Source of the DNA: an uncultured Prevotellaceae bacterium
GTDB taxonomy: Bacteria > Bacteroidota > Bacteroidia > Bacteroidales > Bacteroidaceae
Direction of reading: 5' to 3'
DNA length: 64,000 nt
Assembly (NCBI GenBank): GCA_900315455.1
Contig: OMZE01000011.1
Span: forward strand, 27,499 to 91,498
In this document: positions 18,109 through 25,358 of the stretch, piece by piece
Numbering within the stretch: position 1 is the first letter of the stretch
How the letters are laid out: each line of letters begins with the position of its first letter
Translations under genes and position numbers: made by a program
The notes under the pieces: model-generated
Databases searched by the model: none
What the model saw: the letters and a program-made list of their open reading frames with translations, nothing else
Told to the model about the DNA's origin: nothing

Positions 18109-18447
18109 TTAATCCTCGTGCTCGATTGGTTCGATATAATAATCTAAAATTGACATTTGAACCATTCCGTCCTCCAATTCAAAGCCATAGATTTCAGCCA
18201 AGGTCAAATCATCATAATAATCATGCCAATTATCAAAGGCATCTTTTGTTGATATACGACCAAGAAATGGCATCTCATTAAATGAACTCAGAACTTCATC
18301 AAAATCAATGCCATAGCCATTGCTTACTACACAGTACTCATCATCTTCTGTATTGTACAGAATGATGATGACCACCTGATTCCTTTTGACAGCTGCACGA
18401 ACCGCTAAAAGATAATCTATTTTCTGCTCCGCTGTTATTTCTTTCAT
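18109..18447 (-). CDS. Small acidic unknown protein, first gene of the cassette
   Basis: 112 aa, strongly acidic, with no signal peptide or membrane segment. The N-terminal helix (AEQKIDYLLAVRAAVKRNQ) is followed by a beta-rich middle (VVIIILYNTEDDEYCVVSNG) and an Asp/Glu-rich end. No family recognised. It lies 63 bp upstream of the helicase-nuclease on the same strand, so it may be part of the same operon as regulator, antitoxin-like partner or specificity factor. Acidic character could also point to a DNA mimic, but this is speculation. Confidence 0.6.
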   Translation of the reverse strand: MKEITAEQKIDYLLAVRAAVKRNQVVIIILYNTEDDEYCVVSNGYGIDFDEVLSSFNEMPFLGRISTKDAFDNWHDYYDDLTLAEIYGFELEDGMVQMSILDYYIEPIEHED

Positions 18448-18472
18448 TGTTATACAAACATTAAATTAATAG

Positions 18473-18489
18473 ATTGGCATTATGCCAAT
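18473..18489. promoter_or_regulatory. Perfect palindrome in the leader of the cassette operon
   Basis: ATTGGCAT-t-ATGCCAAT, an 8-bp perfect inverted repeat with a one-base centre, 26 bp upstream of the 112-aa gene start. A regulator-binding operator is the simplest reading. A hairpin in the leader RNA is the alternative. Confidence 0.45.
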
Positions 18490-18544
18490 TTCTAATACTC
18501 TGATTTCAAGATACCATAATAATAGAGCATCTTGCAATTTGCTG

Positions 18545-18552
18545 CAAATATA
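18545..18552 (-). promoter_or_regulatory. Possible promoter -7 element of the cassette operon
   Basis: On the minus strand TATATTTG matches TAnnTTTG about 100 bases before the 112-aa gene. A TTTG lies 14 bases further upstream, closer than usual, so the call is tentative. Confidence 0.4.
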
Positions 18553-18671
18553 TGTACAGCCTGTATCAAATCGTGGTACATGTAGAAGAAAATTAATGGG
18601 AATATCTTATTTTTCTAGTTTCTCTCTGCTTATCGGGTAATAGTTCTTGGTTAATTTCAAATAAAAAGTCG

Positions 18672-18857
18672 TTGCCCAAAGATTTCAACCCAAACATGCC
18701 CAGAAACAACAAGGCCAGAGAACAAATCTCCGGCCCTGGTGTCGGTCGCACTATCGATAAGGTGGTCAAACAGCGTGGCGGTTCCAACGACAGCAATCGT
18801 GAATGGGAAGTCGGCAGCCGTGGCAATGAGGATGATAACAGGTCACTAAAAAGGTAA
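18672..18857 (+). pseudogene. Detached copy of the relaxase C-terminal tail
   Basis: A 61-codon frame, opened only by a TTG, whose last 43 residues match the last 43 of the relaxase at 9854-11392 at 35 positions by my alignment (shared GSNDSNREWEVG, both ending KR and stop). The upstream residues (FNPNMPRNNKARE) also look like relaxase tail. The body of the relaxase is absent. It therefore looks like a remnant 3' end left on the far side of an inserted cassette. The divergence means it came from a related element, not from a recent exact duplication. Confidence 0.75.
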
Positions 18858-18873
18858 TATAATTCAATAAAAA

Positions 18874-18949
18874 TGAAATAGCACTGTCGGATGGTCATCA
18901 CGAGGTCGTTATATCCGAGCCTACCCGCAAGTCCGACAGGACTATTTCA
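18874..18949. terminator. Long hairpin behind the relaxase-tail remnant
   Basis: TGAAATAGCACTGTCGGA at 18874-18891 pairs with 18932-18949 at 16 of 18 positions, with a 40-base loop. It follows the remnant stop by 16 bp, as a transcription terminator of a mobilization operon would. No similar hairpin follows the intact relaxase gene. Confidence 0.5.
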
Positions 18950-19019
18950 CAAGCAAATGTATAGAAAAAAGAAATATCTAATCATATAGACAATTTTTTT
19001 GAATTATTTAACAAAATGT

Positions 19020-20213
19020 TCAAAGCAGCCCAAGAATCATCTTGTTGGCCTTGTCCACAGCGGTGGTTTCGAGGGAGGCGAGGTAGATTTGGGTGGTTGC
19101 TTCGGAATCATGCCCCATACCTTCACTGATGACGGATATGGGGACTCTCTTCAACTTGGCGACACTTGCCCAGGAATGGCGAGCCACATACATGGTGAGC
19201 GGATGGGATAGTTGGAGCATAGTGGAGAGTTTCTTCAGATGACCGTTCACCACATGCAAGGTGTTGATGTATTGCTTTCTCTCTTCCCCAGCATGTGTGA
19301 TGATGGGAAGGAGATAATCAGTTCTGTCTGTTTGATACTTCGCCACCAATTCTGCCATGCATTTCTCCCAACGGATGGTGAGTTGTTGTCCCGTCTTGCG
19401 ACGGCGGTAGGTCAGGAAACCGTTTTGTAGGTCTTTCTTCTGTAGATATGCCATGTCGATGAACGACATTCCACGTGTGAAGAAGCTGAAGAGGAACATG
19501 TCGCGGGCGAATTCCAAGGAGGGACGGAGCGACAGGTCAAGTGCTTTCAGCGCTTTGATAACCTTGATATGAACTGCCCGCTTTACAGTCTTGTCGATGC
19601 CGGTATAGACATGGCGGAAGGGATGATTTTGTTCAACGAGTTTTTTTTCCACCGCTCTGTTATAAACAGCCCGTAGGATGCGCATATAGAAAGAAATGGT
19701 GTTCAATCGTGCTCCTCGTTTTTTTAACCATGCCTCATACATGAGTATGAGTTCGTTGGTGATGCCATTGAGGGGAACATCTTGGTTCTCACGGAACGTC
19801 ATAAAACTTTTGAGCGTAGCGTTGTAAGTCTCTGAGGTTCGTTCGCGCCCTAATTGCTTCAACAGGGCAATGGTGTTATGCATGAACGAAAAGAAAGATG
19901 CCTCTTTCGTCATCTGCTGATAATTCTTGATTACATCATCAACGGAATACCGCAGGTAACGCGCTTCCAGTGAATGCAGCACATGGTTCCAACGTGCCAT
20001 GTCCCACTCAAGACGTTCCTTGATGGAACATAGCAGATTACATCGTTCACCAATGGTAATGACCGTTTCAGATGGTGCATCCCATTCATCTGCGAAGATT
20101 TTGTACTCAGTGTTGAGTTGCCTCACCACCCGGTTGTGGATAATCTGGAAATAAAGGCTTCCACTTTTGTCACCTATAATAGATGGCCTGAACTTTACTT
20201 TTACGGATGTCAT
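19020..20213 (-). CDS. Tyrosine recombinase, DNA-invertase type
   Basis: 397 aa. There is an N-terminal arm-type DNA-binding region (KVKFRPSIIGDKSG...), a SAM-like core-binding domain (about 100-200), and a catalytic domain with R247 (FFTRGMSF), K273 (RRKTGQ), R345 (YVARHSWA), H368 (GMGHDS) and nucleophile Y377 (TQIYLASL). This form, including ARHSWASVAK and the IYLASLET ending, is that of Bacteroidales invertases that flip promoters, more than that of element integrases. Its gene is divergent from the invertible segment that begins about 220 bp upstream. It could also act as the ICE integrase, but it is not at an end of the element. Confidence 0.88.
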   Translation of the reverse strand: MTSVKVKFRPSIIGDKSGSLYFQIIHNRVVRQLNTEYKIFADEWDAPSETVITIGERCNLLCSIKERLEWDMARWNHVLHSLEARYLRYSVDDVIKNYQQMTKEASFFSFMHNTIALLKQLGRERTSETYNATLKSFMTFRENQDVPLNGITNELILMYEAWLKKRGARLNTISFYMRILRAVYNRAVEKKLVEQNHPFRHVYTGIDKTVKRAVHIKVIKALKALDLSLRPSLEFARDMFLFSFFTRGMSFIDMAYLQKKDLQNGFLTYRRRKTGQQLTIRWEKCMAELVAKYQTDRTDYLLPIITHAGEERKQYINTLHVVNGHLKKLSTMLQLSHPLTMYVARHSWASVAKLKRVPISVISEGMGHDSEATTQIYLASLETTAVDKANKMILGLL

Positions 20214-20384
20214 AATTTTGCATCAATTGGTTAGTTGCCGCAAAATTAATTCACGCCTGCCCCATGCCTAAGCCCGCGTGGGGCTTTTCATTCATAATGG
20301 AACAACCGTTTAACCACATCCCCTTCACGTTTCAAAAACTCAACCGAAACAATATACTCTAGTTTCTTAATCCAAACAACATTG

Positions 20385-20392
20385 CAAAGGTA
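20385..20392 (-). promoter_or_regulatory. Promoter -7 element for the invertase gene
   Basis: On the minus strand TACCTTTG (perfect TAnnTTTG), with a TTTG 15 bases upstream. It lies outside the inverted repeats, so recombinase expression should not change when the segment flips. Confidence 0.5.
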
Positions 20393-20431
20393 GTGAATTT
20401 TTGCAGGCAAACGCAAAATCCACAAAAAATC

Positions 20432-20453
20432 CATCTCTACGCAAGAGATGGAT
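20432..20453. repeat. Left inverted repeat of the invertible segment (IRL)
   Basis: 22 bp that are the exact reverse complement of 20603-20624. The core CATCTCT-ACGCA-AGAGATG is a pair of inverted 7-bp arms around an asymmetric 5-bp centre, the usual layout of a tyrosine-recombinase crossover site. On this side the palindrome extends three more bases (20429-20431) to 10-bp arms. Confidence 0.85.
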
Positions 20454-20586
20454 AAAAACAATAAATCTCTGATTATGAGACATCTTCATTTTCGAAGCAA
20501 ATACTTTTGCTAAACAATTCGTTTTAAACCACCATCCCCCAAAGGCTTTTTCGGCTGAAATTGATGGTTTTTTCAATAGAATGCTT

Positions 20587-20594
20587 TAAATTTG
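20587..20594 (+). promoter_or_regulatory. Promoter -7 element inside the invertible segment
   Basis: TAAATTTG matches TAnnTTTG. The predicted start, about 7 bases downstream, falls at the inner edge of the right inverted repeat. A TTG lies 23 bases upstream, longer than the ideal spacing. A second match, TACTTTTG, is at 20502-20509. Confidence 0.45.
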
Positions 20595-20602
20595 TACCCA
20601 TA

Positions 20603-20624
20603 ATCCATCTCTTGCGTAGAGATG
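20603..20624. repeat. Right inverted repeat of the invertible segment (IRR)
   Basis: Exact reverse complement of 20432-20453 over all 22 bp, with the central spacer reading TGCGT. The match ends at 20624. Confidence 0.85.
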
Positions 20625-20731
20625 ACTCGCCGAAGACCATAAAGACCTATAATAAACCATAAACATATCCCGAACAGTGCAACAAAGGTTGGGTCACCTG
20701 TCGAGACATTGTCAGGGAACATTTTTTATAA

Positions 20732-22564
20732 ATGGACATTCAAAGTAAAATCAATCTGGCCATACAGGCTTGTGAGAAACATGAAGTGGAAACTGCCCGG
20801 AAATATCTAAATGAGATTGTTGAGGAGAATCCAGAAATCTCAGAGACATACCGACTTCTTGGACAACTGTCATATGAGGAGGGTAAGGACGATGAGGCAA
20901 TGAACCATCTCATCACAGCCCTGGTAAAAGACCCTAAAAACATGTGGGCACTGATTATGATGGGGAACATCCTTGGAAAGAGAAAGAAAGACCTTAAATC
21001 AGCACGTAGTTATTTCAACAAAGTTTTGGAATACTATCCAGATAATGCCATCGCGTTAAATAATCTGGCTGCAGTCATGATGGAATGTGGTGAGACAGAA
21101 GAAGCAATAGATATCTTCAAGAAAGTCATAAAACTGGATGACACCTACCCAAACTGCTATTATGGCATGGCAATGGCATATGATTCAATCGGTAAACACA
21201 AGGACGCGTTCGACATCGCACTGGAAGGGGCAAAGAAAAGTGTTGATCGGCCTGAAAACAAAAGCGTTCGCACAGAGATTCTCCATGCTCTTCTTCATGA
21301 GGCAGAAGTCCTATGCAAAAAGACAAACTATATGAATGTCGTGCTTGGCATCAAGGAATCACTTGAAGGCGACGGCAATCCTCCAATAGAACTGGTTTAT
21401 GATGATAAATTAAAGGTTTATGCCAAGCTTGAATATTACAAACACCACTTTACAGACAAGAATATCATTCGTTACAATGGTTCTCTTGAACACTGGGAAC
21501 ATCTTTTGGTGCATGAACTTGGCCATCTCCGAATGCTGCAAACGAATGAAAAAGCCCATGCTGGCAAGGTAGTGTATAGTACAGATGACGACAACAACAC
21601 TTTCAACAAAAAATATGGTTCACAAATGAGGAAGGCACTCAAGAATAGGGTATCCTCAGAGGACTTGCTTAAGTTGATACAGAATATTCATGAAGGTATA
21701 GTCCTGCAACTGCTCAACTGTCCTATTGACCTTTTTGTGGAAAGGTACATATATGAGAACTATCCTATCATGAGACCCATCCAACTGCTTATGTTGTTCA
21801 AACAGGAACAAGATAACATAAATGGTGTGAGGTCCGGTGCATCCACCAGTTCGTTCCCAATGAATATCGTTAGAGCCAATAAGGTGATGAATATATGCAC
21901 GTCATTACATTTCAAAAGGCTATATGGAATCAACTTGCTCAACGAATACCATCCTACCAAGGCAGAGTATGAGCAAGGGCTGGACCTGTTTGATGAATTC
22001 GAAGCATATTGGAATGCTCCTGACTTCAAGCCTAGTGAAGAATATGATTTGGTCGAATACTTCCTTCAGTCACTGAGGATGGAAGACATCGTCACCATAT
22101 CCAAAGAGGATGACTTTGTTGAGTATCTTTCAAAACAGAAAAAGCCGGTCAGTGTGGACGGTGGCGATTACGATCTTTACACCGAGGAGGAAAAAGAAAG
22201 GCAGCGGATCTTTGAAGAGTCTAATGCCGTTCCCGATGCAGGCCGTGATTTCATGATGACCATGTACATACTGGCTGCTCTTGAATATATGAAGGACATG
22301 ACAAAGCCACAGGTACGCAAGATTGCCCAGGAAATTGCTTTCCTTGGCATGAACGGCATCGAGCCGGGAAAGAAATCGGGATATTCCATTCCTTCTATCC
22401 CAAACATGGACATGGGAGGATACCAGATGCTCGCTTTCTACTACTCATCATGGAAGCTGGCCATTCCACAGATGGCAGAACAGCTGGGTCTTCCATACAA
22501 GGATGCTTACGATAATGCACAGCTGCTTTTCAAGCAGAAATATGGCTATGAATTAAAGCTGTAG
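20732..22564 (+). CDS. TPR protein with HELGH zinc-protease motif
   Basis: 610 aa. Residues 1 to about 170 are TPR repeats (AMNHLITALVKDPKN, ALNNLAAVMMECGETEEAI and similar). A HELGH motif of the HExxH zinc-peptidase type sits at 261-265 (LLVHELGHLRML), preceded by a beta-rich stretch. The C-terminal half is helical and acidic with no recognised domain. No signal peptide, so it should act in the cytoplasm. As first gene of an operon with MazG and two helicases, behind an invertible promoter, it may be a sensor-protease of a defence system; this is inference. The third zinc ligand is not certain. Confidence 0.75.
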   Translation: MDIQSKINLAIQACEKHEVETARKYLNEIVEENPEISETYRLLGQLSYEEGKDDEAMNHLITALVKDPKNMWALIMMGNILGKRKKDLKSARSYFNKVLEYYPDNAIALNNLAAVMMECGETEEAIDIFKKVIKLDDTYPNCYYGMAMAYDSIGKHKDAFDIALEGAKKSVDRPENKSVRTEILHALLHEAEVLCKKTNYMNVVLGIKESLEGDGNPPIELVYDDKLKVYAKLEYYKHHFTDKNIIRYNGSLEHWEHLLVHELGHLRMLQTNEKAHAGKVVYSTDDDNNTFNKKYGSQMRKALKNRVSSEDLLKLIQNIHEGIVLQLLNCPIDLFVERYIYENYPIMRPIQLLMLFKQEQDNINGVRSGASTSSFPMNIVRANKVMNICTSLHFKRLYGINLLNEYHPTKAEYEQGLDLFDEFEAYWNAPDFKPSEEYDLVEYFLQSLRMEDIVTISKEDDFVEYLSKQKKPVSVDGGDYDLYTEEEKERQRIFEESNAVPDAGRDFMMTMYILAALEYMKDMTKPQVRKIAQEIAFLGMNGIEPGKKSGYSIPSIPNMDMGGYQMLAFYYSSWKLAIPQMAEQLGLPYKDAYDNAQLLFKQKYGYELKL

Positions 22565-22568
22565 TGGA

Positions 22569-22898
22569 ATGACAGATATTGAGAGACTTAAACAAAAGGT
22601 ACACGATTTTTCTGTGGAAAGAGATTGGGACCAGTTCCACGACGGCAAGAATCTTGCCATCGCCCTGAGCATAGAGGCCAATGAACTCTTGGAAGCCTTC
22701 CTATGGAAAAATGCCGAGGATGTCAATGTGGAGAAGGTGAAAGAGGAACTGGCCGATGTCATCAATTACGCTTTCCTCATCGCCCATCGCTATGAATTGG
22801 ACATAGAGAAGATCGTGACGGACAAGATGAAAGTCAACGCAAAAAAATATCCAGTGGAGAAAAGCAAAGGGTCGGCAAAAAAATACAATGAATTATGA
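22569..22898 (+). CDS. MazG-like nucleotide pyrophosphohydrolase
   Basis: 109 aa. All-alpha NTP pyrophosphatase of the MazG-like type (short, single domain). The metal-binding signature ExxE...ExxD is seen as E36-A-N-E39 and E60-L-A-D63, with DQFHDGKNLAIALSIEANELLE typical of the family. It hydrolyses (d)NTPs to NMP and pyrophosphate. It starts 4 bp after the TPR-HELGH gene and overlaps the next gene by 4 bp, so it is firmly in the operon. In defence operons MazG-type enzymes may deplete or clean nucleotides, but its substrate here is unknown. Confidence 0.9.
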   Translation: MTDIERLKQKVHDFSVERDWDQFHDGKNLAIALSIEANELLEAFLWKNAEDVNVEKVKEELADVINYAFLIAHRYELDIEKIVTDKMKVNAKKYPVEKSKGSAKKYNEL

Positions 22899-23350
22899 TG
22901 CAGACATTTTCAGTTCCTGAAATCATCATCAGCGTCCCATTCGTCAAAGCGTGGGCGGAAGCCACTCGTGACAAGAAGACTCCTGTCATATTGGAAGAGA
23001 TTGTCGCCTCCTTGAAAAATGGTCTGCCGTCCCATTTCGAGGATATCGACACCATGAGCGACAATCTTTATGAGCACATCCAGTCGTTTGAGTACTACAA
23101 GCGGTCATGCGATTTGCCGGAGTCAATGGAAGGACTTAACGCCGAACAGAAATACGAAATGGCACTTGTCAATTTGATGGCGTTCTTAATGAACATCTAC
23201 AGGGTGCTGCAACGCTTTGACAAATCTCCCTTCATTCTTGACTTGGATGACAAACTCAAATATGTAATGGAGATGAGAACCACTAACCACTTAATCAAAT
23301 ACCAAGGTATCATCGCCAACTATACCAAGGAGGTTTTCAAATTCTTTTAA
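22895..23350 (+). CDS. Unknown operon protein, 151 aa
   Basis: 151 aa, coupled to MazG by an ATGA overlap. It is predicted mostly helical, with no membrane segment. It has a conserved-looking stretch MSDNLYEHIQSFEYYKRSCDLPE and a C-terminal TKEVFKFF. No family recognised. Position between MazG and the DUF2075 nuclease-helicase (12 bp to the next gene) suggests it works with them, perhaps as an adaptor. Confidence 0.75.
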   Translation: MMQTFSVPEIIISVPFVKAWAEATRDKKTPVILEEIVASLKNGLPSHFEDIDTMSDNLYEHIQSFEYYKRSCDLPESMEGLNAEQKYEMALVNLMAFLMNIYRVLQRFDKSPFILDLDDKLKYVMEMRTTNHLIKYQGIIANYTKEVFKFF

Positions 23351-23362
23351 CACTGTCTTACA

Positions 23363-25354
23363 ATGATTAATAGAGTCCTTTACCAAGCACCTCAGTCACA
23401 ATTTATTATTGATGTTGAGAGTAACTATGTTTCACTTAAAATGAGACATACAGCAGAATTGGCTGGAATTCATTCTGCTGAGAACGAAATAGCCTCGTGG
23501 GAGAACAACGCACCTCATATTGCGCGTTTGCTGACTAAATGTGGAGCAAAAGATAGTTATGTCACATTTGAATTTCTTGTTCCTTTCTCTCGCAAACGTA
23601 TTGACTGTATGATATACGGAACAGGTGAAGATAATTCTGAGAATGTCATACATATTGAGCTTAAACAATGGAGCAACAAATCCGTGGGCATTGCTGACAG
23701 CGATGGCAACTTTACGGCAGATGATGTTGCTAATCGTCAGCCTGATGATGTCATCTTCAATGTTGAAGCTTTCACCGGACGTGCCAATCGTATCGTTGCA
23801 CATCCTTCGCAACAGGTAAAGGGTTACCAAGGTTACCTTTCTAACTTTATAGAAGTTTTCTCTAACCACGAAGTTTCTCTGACAGGCTTGGCATATTGTT
23901 ATAATTATAAAAAGAACGATACGACAAACCCTTCGTACTTATATGACGCCAAATATGCAACACTCCTCGCGCAATATCCCACATATGCGAAAGATCAATT
24001 TGATGAATTGACAGAAAAACTAACGGGATTACTAAAGAAAGGCGAAGGCCTTTCTATTTTCAACAAGGTTATTCAAAGTCCAATCCGTCCATCAAAGAAA
24101 TTGCTCAACGAGGTCAAAACAATGGTCGAAAATGGTGACACTTCAACATTCGCACTCATCGATGACCAACTTGTTGCTCGCAACATGATTCTTGACAAAA
24201 TTCGTCCTTACCTTACAAAAGGCAAATATGAAAAATCCGTCATCATTGTTAATGGTGGACCAGGTACAGGAAAAACAGTTATTGCTCTCCATATCCTTGC
24301 AGAATTAGCAAAGCAAACTAATAATGGACAAGGCCTTAATGTTCAGTACGCAACAAAATCTGCCTCTCTCCTCAATGGAGTGAAGAGTAAGGTGCGTCCA
24401 TCAACACGTATGTTATTCCAAAATGTGACAAGCTATGTCCCTGCTGTGACAGATGAAAACGCCGTTGATGTTCTTCTTATCGATGAAGCACATCGAATTG
24501 GAAGAACCTCCAACACACTATACACACCTGCAGCAAGAAGAACAGACCTTTCTCAGATTGACACAATCATTCGTGCTACAAAAATTAGTGTTTTCTTCAT
24601 CGACGAGAAACAGGCTATTCGTGGTGCTGAAATCGGAAGCACACAAATGATACGTGAAGCTGCTGCAAAATTTGGCGCTAAAGTAGAGGAGTGCACACTT
24701 ACGTCTCAGTTCCGTTGTAATGGTTCAGATAACTACATGGATTGGTTGGAGCAGGTGCTGTATAATAAGCCTGTGAAATCAAAATTTGATTTGGCGGATT
24801 TTAACCTGCAAATACTTGATAGCCCTAAGGAGATGTACGACCGGCTGGTAGAACAGGATAATGTACCTAGCCAAACAGCTCGTATAATGGCAGGGTTCTG
24901 TTGGAAATGGTCTGACTATCTTGATGAGAATGGTGATTTGATAAAAGATGTTGAAATAGGTGATTTCAAAATGCCGTGGGAGACTCATAGAAATTTCACA
25001 AGGACACCTAAAGGTTATGTGAAATGGTATGAATGGGCATATAAACCTGAAGGCATTAAGCAGGTTGGGTGCATATATACGGCACAAGGTTTTGAATTCG
25101 ACTATGTAGGTGTTATCATCGGCCCTGATTTGATTTATAATACCGAAACGAACAAAATCGAGACAGTAAAATCCGCTACAAGGGACCCTATGCTGAAAAA
25201 TGCACGGAATGAAGGTACAATGACATTTGACGATTATGTTCGCAATATATATCGTGTCCTCATGTCTCGTGGCATGAAAGGATGTTTCCTTTACATCTGT
25301 GATGAAAATTTGCGTATTTATATGAAACAGCTTCTTGCTAAAATGAAAGGGTAA
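23363..25354 (+). CDS. DUF2075 helicase with N-terminal nuclease-like domain
   Basis: 663 aa. The N-terminal ~130 residues carry an E...RID(81)...IELK(99-101) pattern of the PD-(D/E)xK nuclease type. The centre is a DUF2075 (Schlafen-related) ATPase/helicase with GGPGTGKTVIAL at about 297-307 and LLIDEAHRIG at about 372, then SQFRCNGSDNYMDWL and IYTAQGFEFDYVGVIIGPD near the C-terminus, and NIYRVLMSRGMKGC as the final helicase motif. It should cut and translocate on nucleic acid. Lies 4 bp before the SF1 helicase gene. DUF2075 proteins are often found in defence loci. Confidence 0.88.
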   Translation: MINRVLYQAPQSQFIIDVESNYVSLKMRHTAELAGIHSAENEIASWENNAPHIARLLTKCGAKDSYVTFEFLVPFSRKRIDCMIYGTGEDNSENVIHIELKQWSNKSVGIADSDGNFTADDVANRQPDDVIFNVEAFTGRANRIVAHPSQQVKGYQGYLSNFIEVFSNHEVSLTGLAYCYNYKKNDTTNPSYLYDAKYATLLAQYPTYAKDQFDELTEKLTGLLKKGEGLSIFNKVIQSPIRPSKKLLNEVKTMVENGDTSTFALIDDQLVARNMILDKIRPYLTKGKYEKSVIIVNGGPGTGKTVIALHILAELAKQTNNGQGLNVQYATKSASLLNGVKSKVRPSTRMLFQNVTSYVPAVTDENAVDVLLIDEAHRIGRTSNTLYTPAARRTDLSQIDTIIRATKISVFFIDEKQAIRGAEIGSTQMIREAAAKFGAKVEECTLTSQFRCNGSDNYMDWLEQVLYNKPVKSKFDLADFNLQILDSPKEMYDRLVEQDNVPSQTARIMAGFCWKWSDYLDENGDLIKDVEIGDFKMPWETHRNFTRTPKGYVKWYEWAYKPEGIKQVGCIYTAQGFEFDYVGVIIGPDLIYNTETNKIETVKSATRDPMLKNARNEGTMTFDDYVRNIYRVLMSRGMKGCFLYICDENLRIYMKQLLAKMKG

Positions 25355-25358
25355 TATT

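Larger units (their letters stand above)
20432..20624. other. Putative invertible promoter segment
   Basis: A 149-bp core (20454-20602) lies between perfect 22-bp inverted repeats, next to a tyrosine invertase gene and 107 bp upstream of a five-gene operon. The core has no gene. It contains two TAnnTTTG matches (20502-20509 and 20587-20594), both reading rightward, and I find none reading leftward. In the orientation seen here the operon would be ON; inversion would point the promoter at the invertase side. The rest of the 20214-20731 gap has no gene. Confidence 0.75.

Noticed and set aside
18593-18901. 102-residue minus-strand frame
   Set aside because: It is the reverse reading of the relaxase-tail remnant and its flank; the plus-strand match explains the sequence.
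19020-20213. Reading the tyrosine recombinase as the ICE integrase
   Set aside because: It is internal, not at the tRNA end, and adjoins perfect inverted repeats around a promoter; the invertase reading fits better, although a double role is not excluded.
20454-20602. A gene inside the invertible segment
   Set aside because: The segment has no open frame of useful length; it holds only promoter-like elements.
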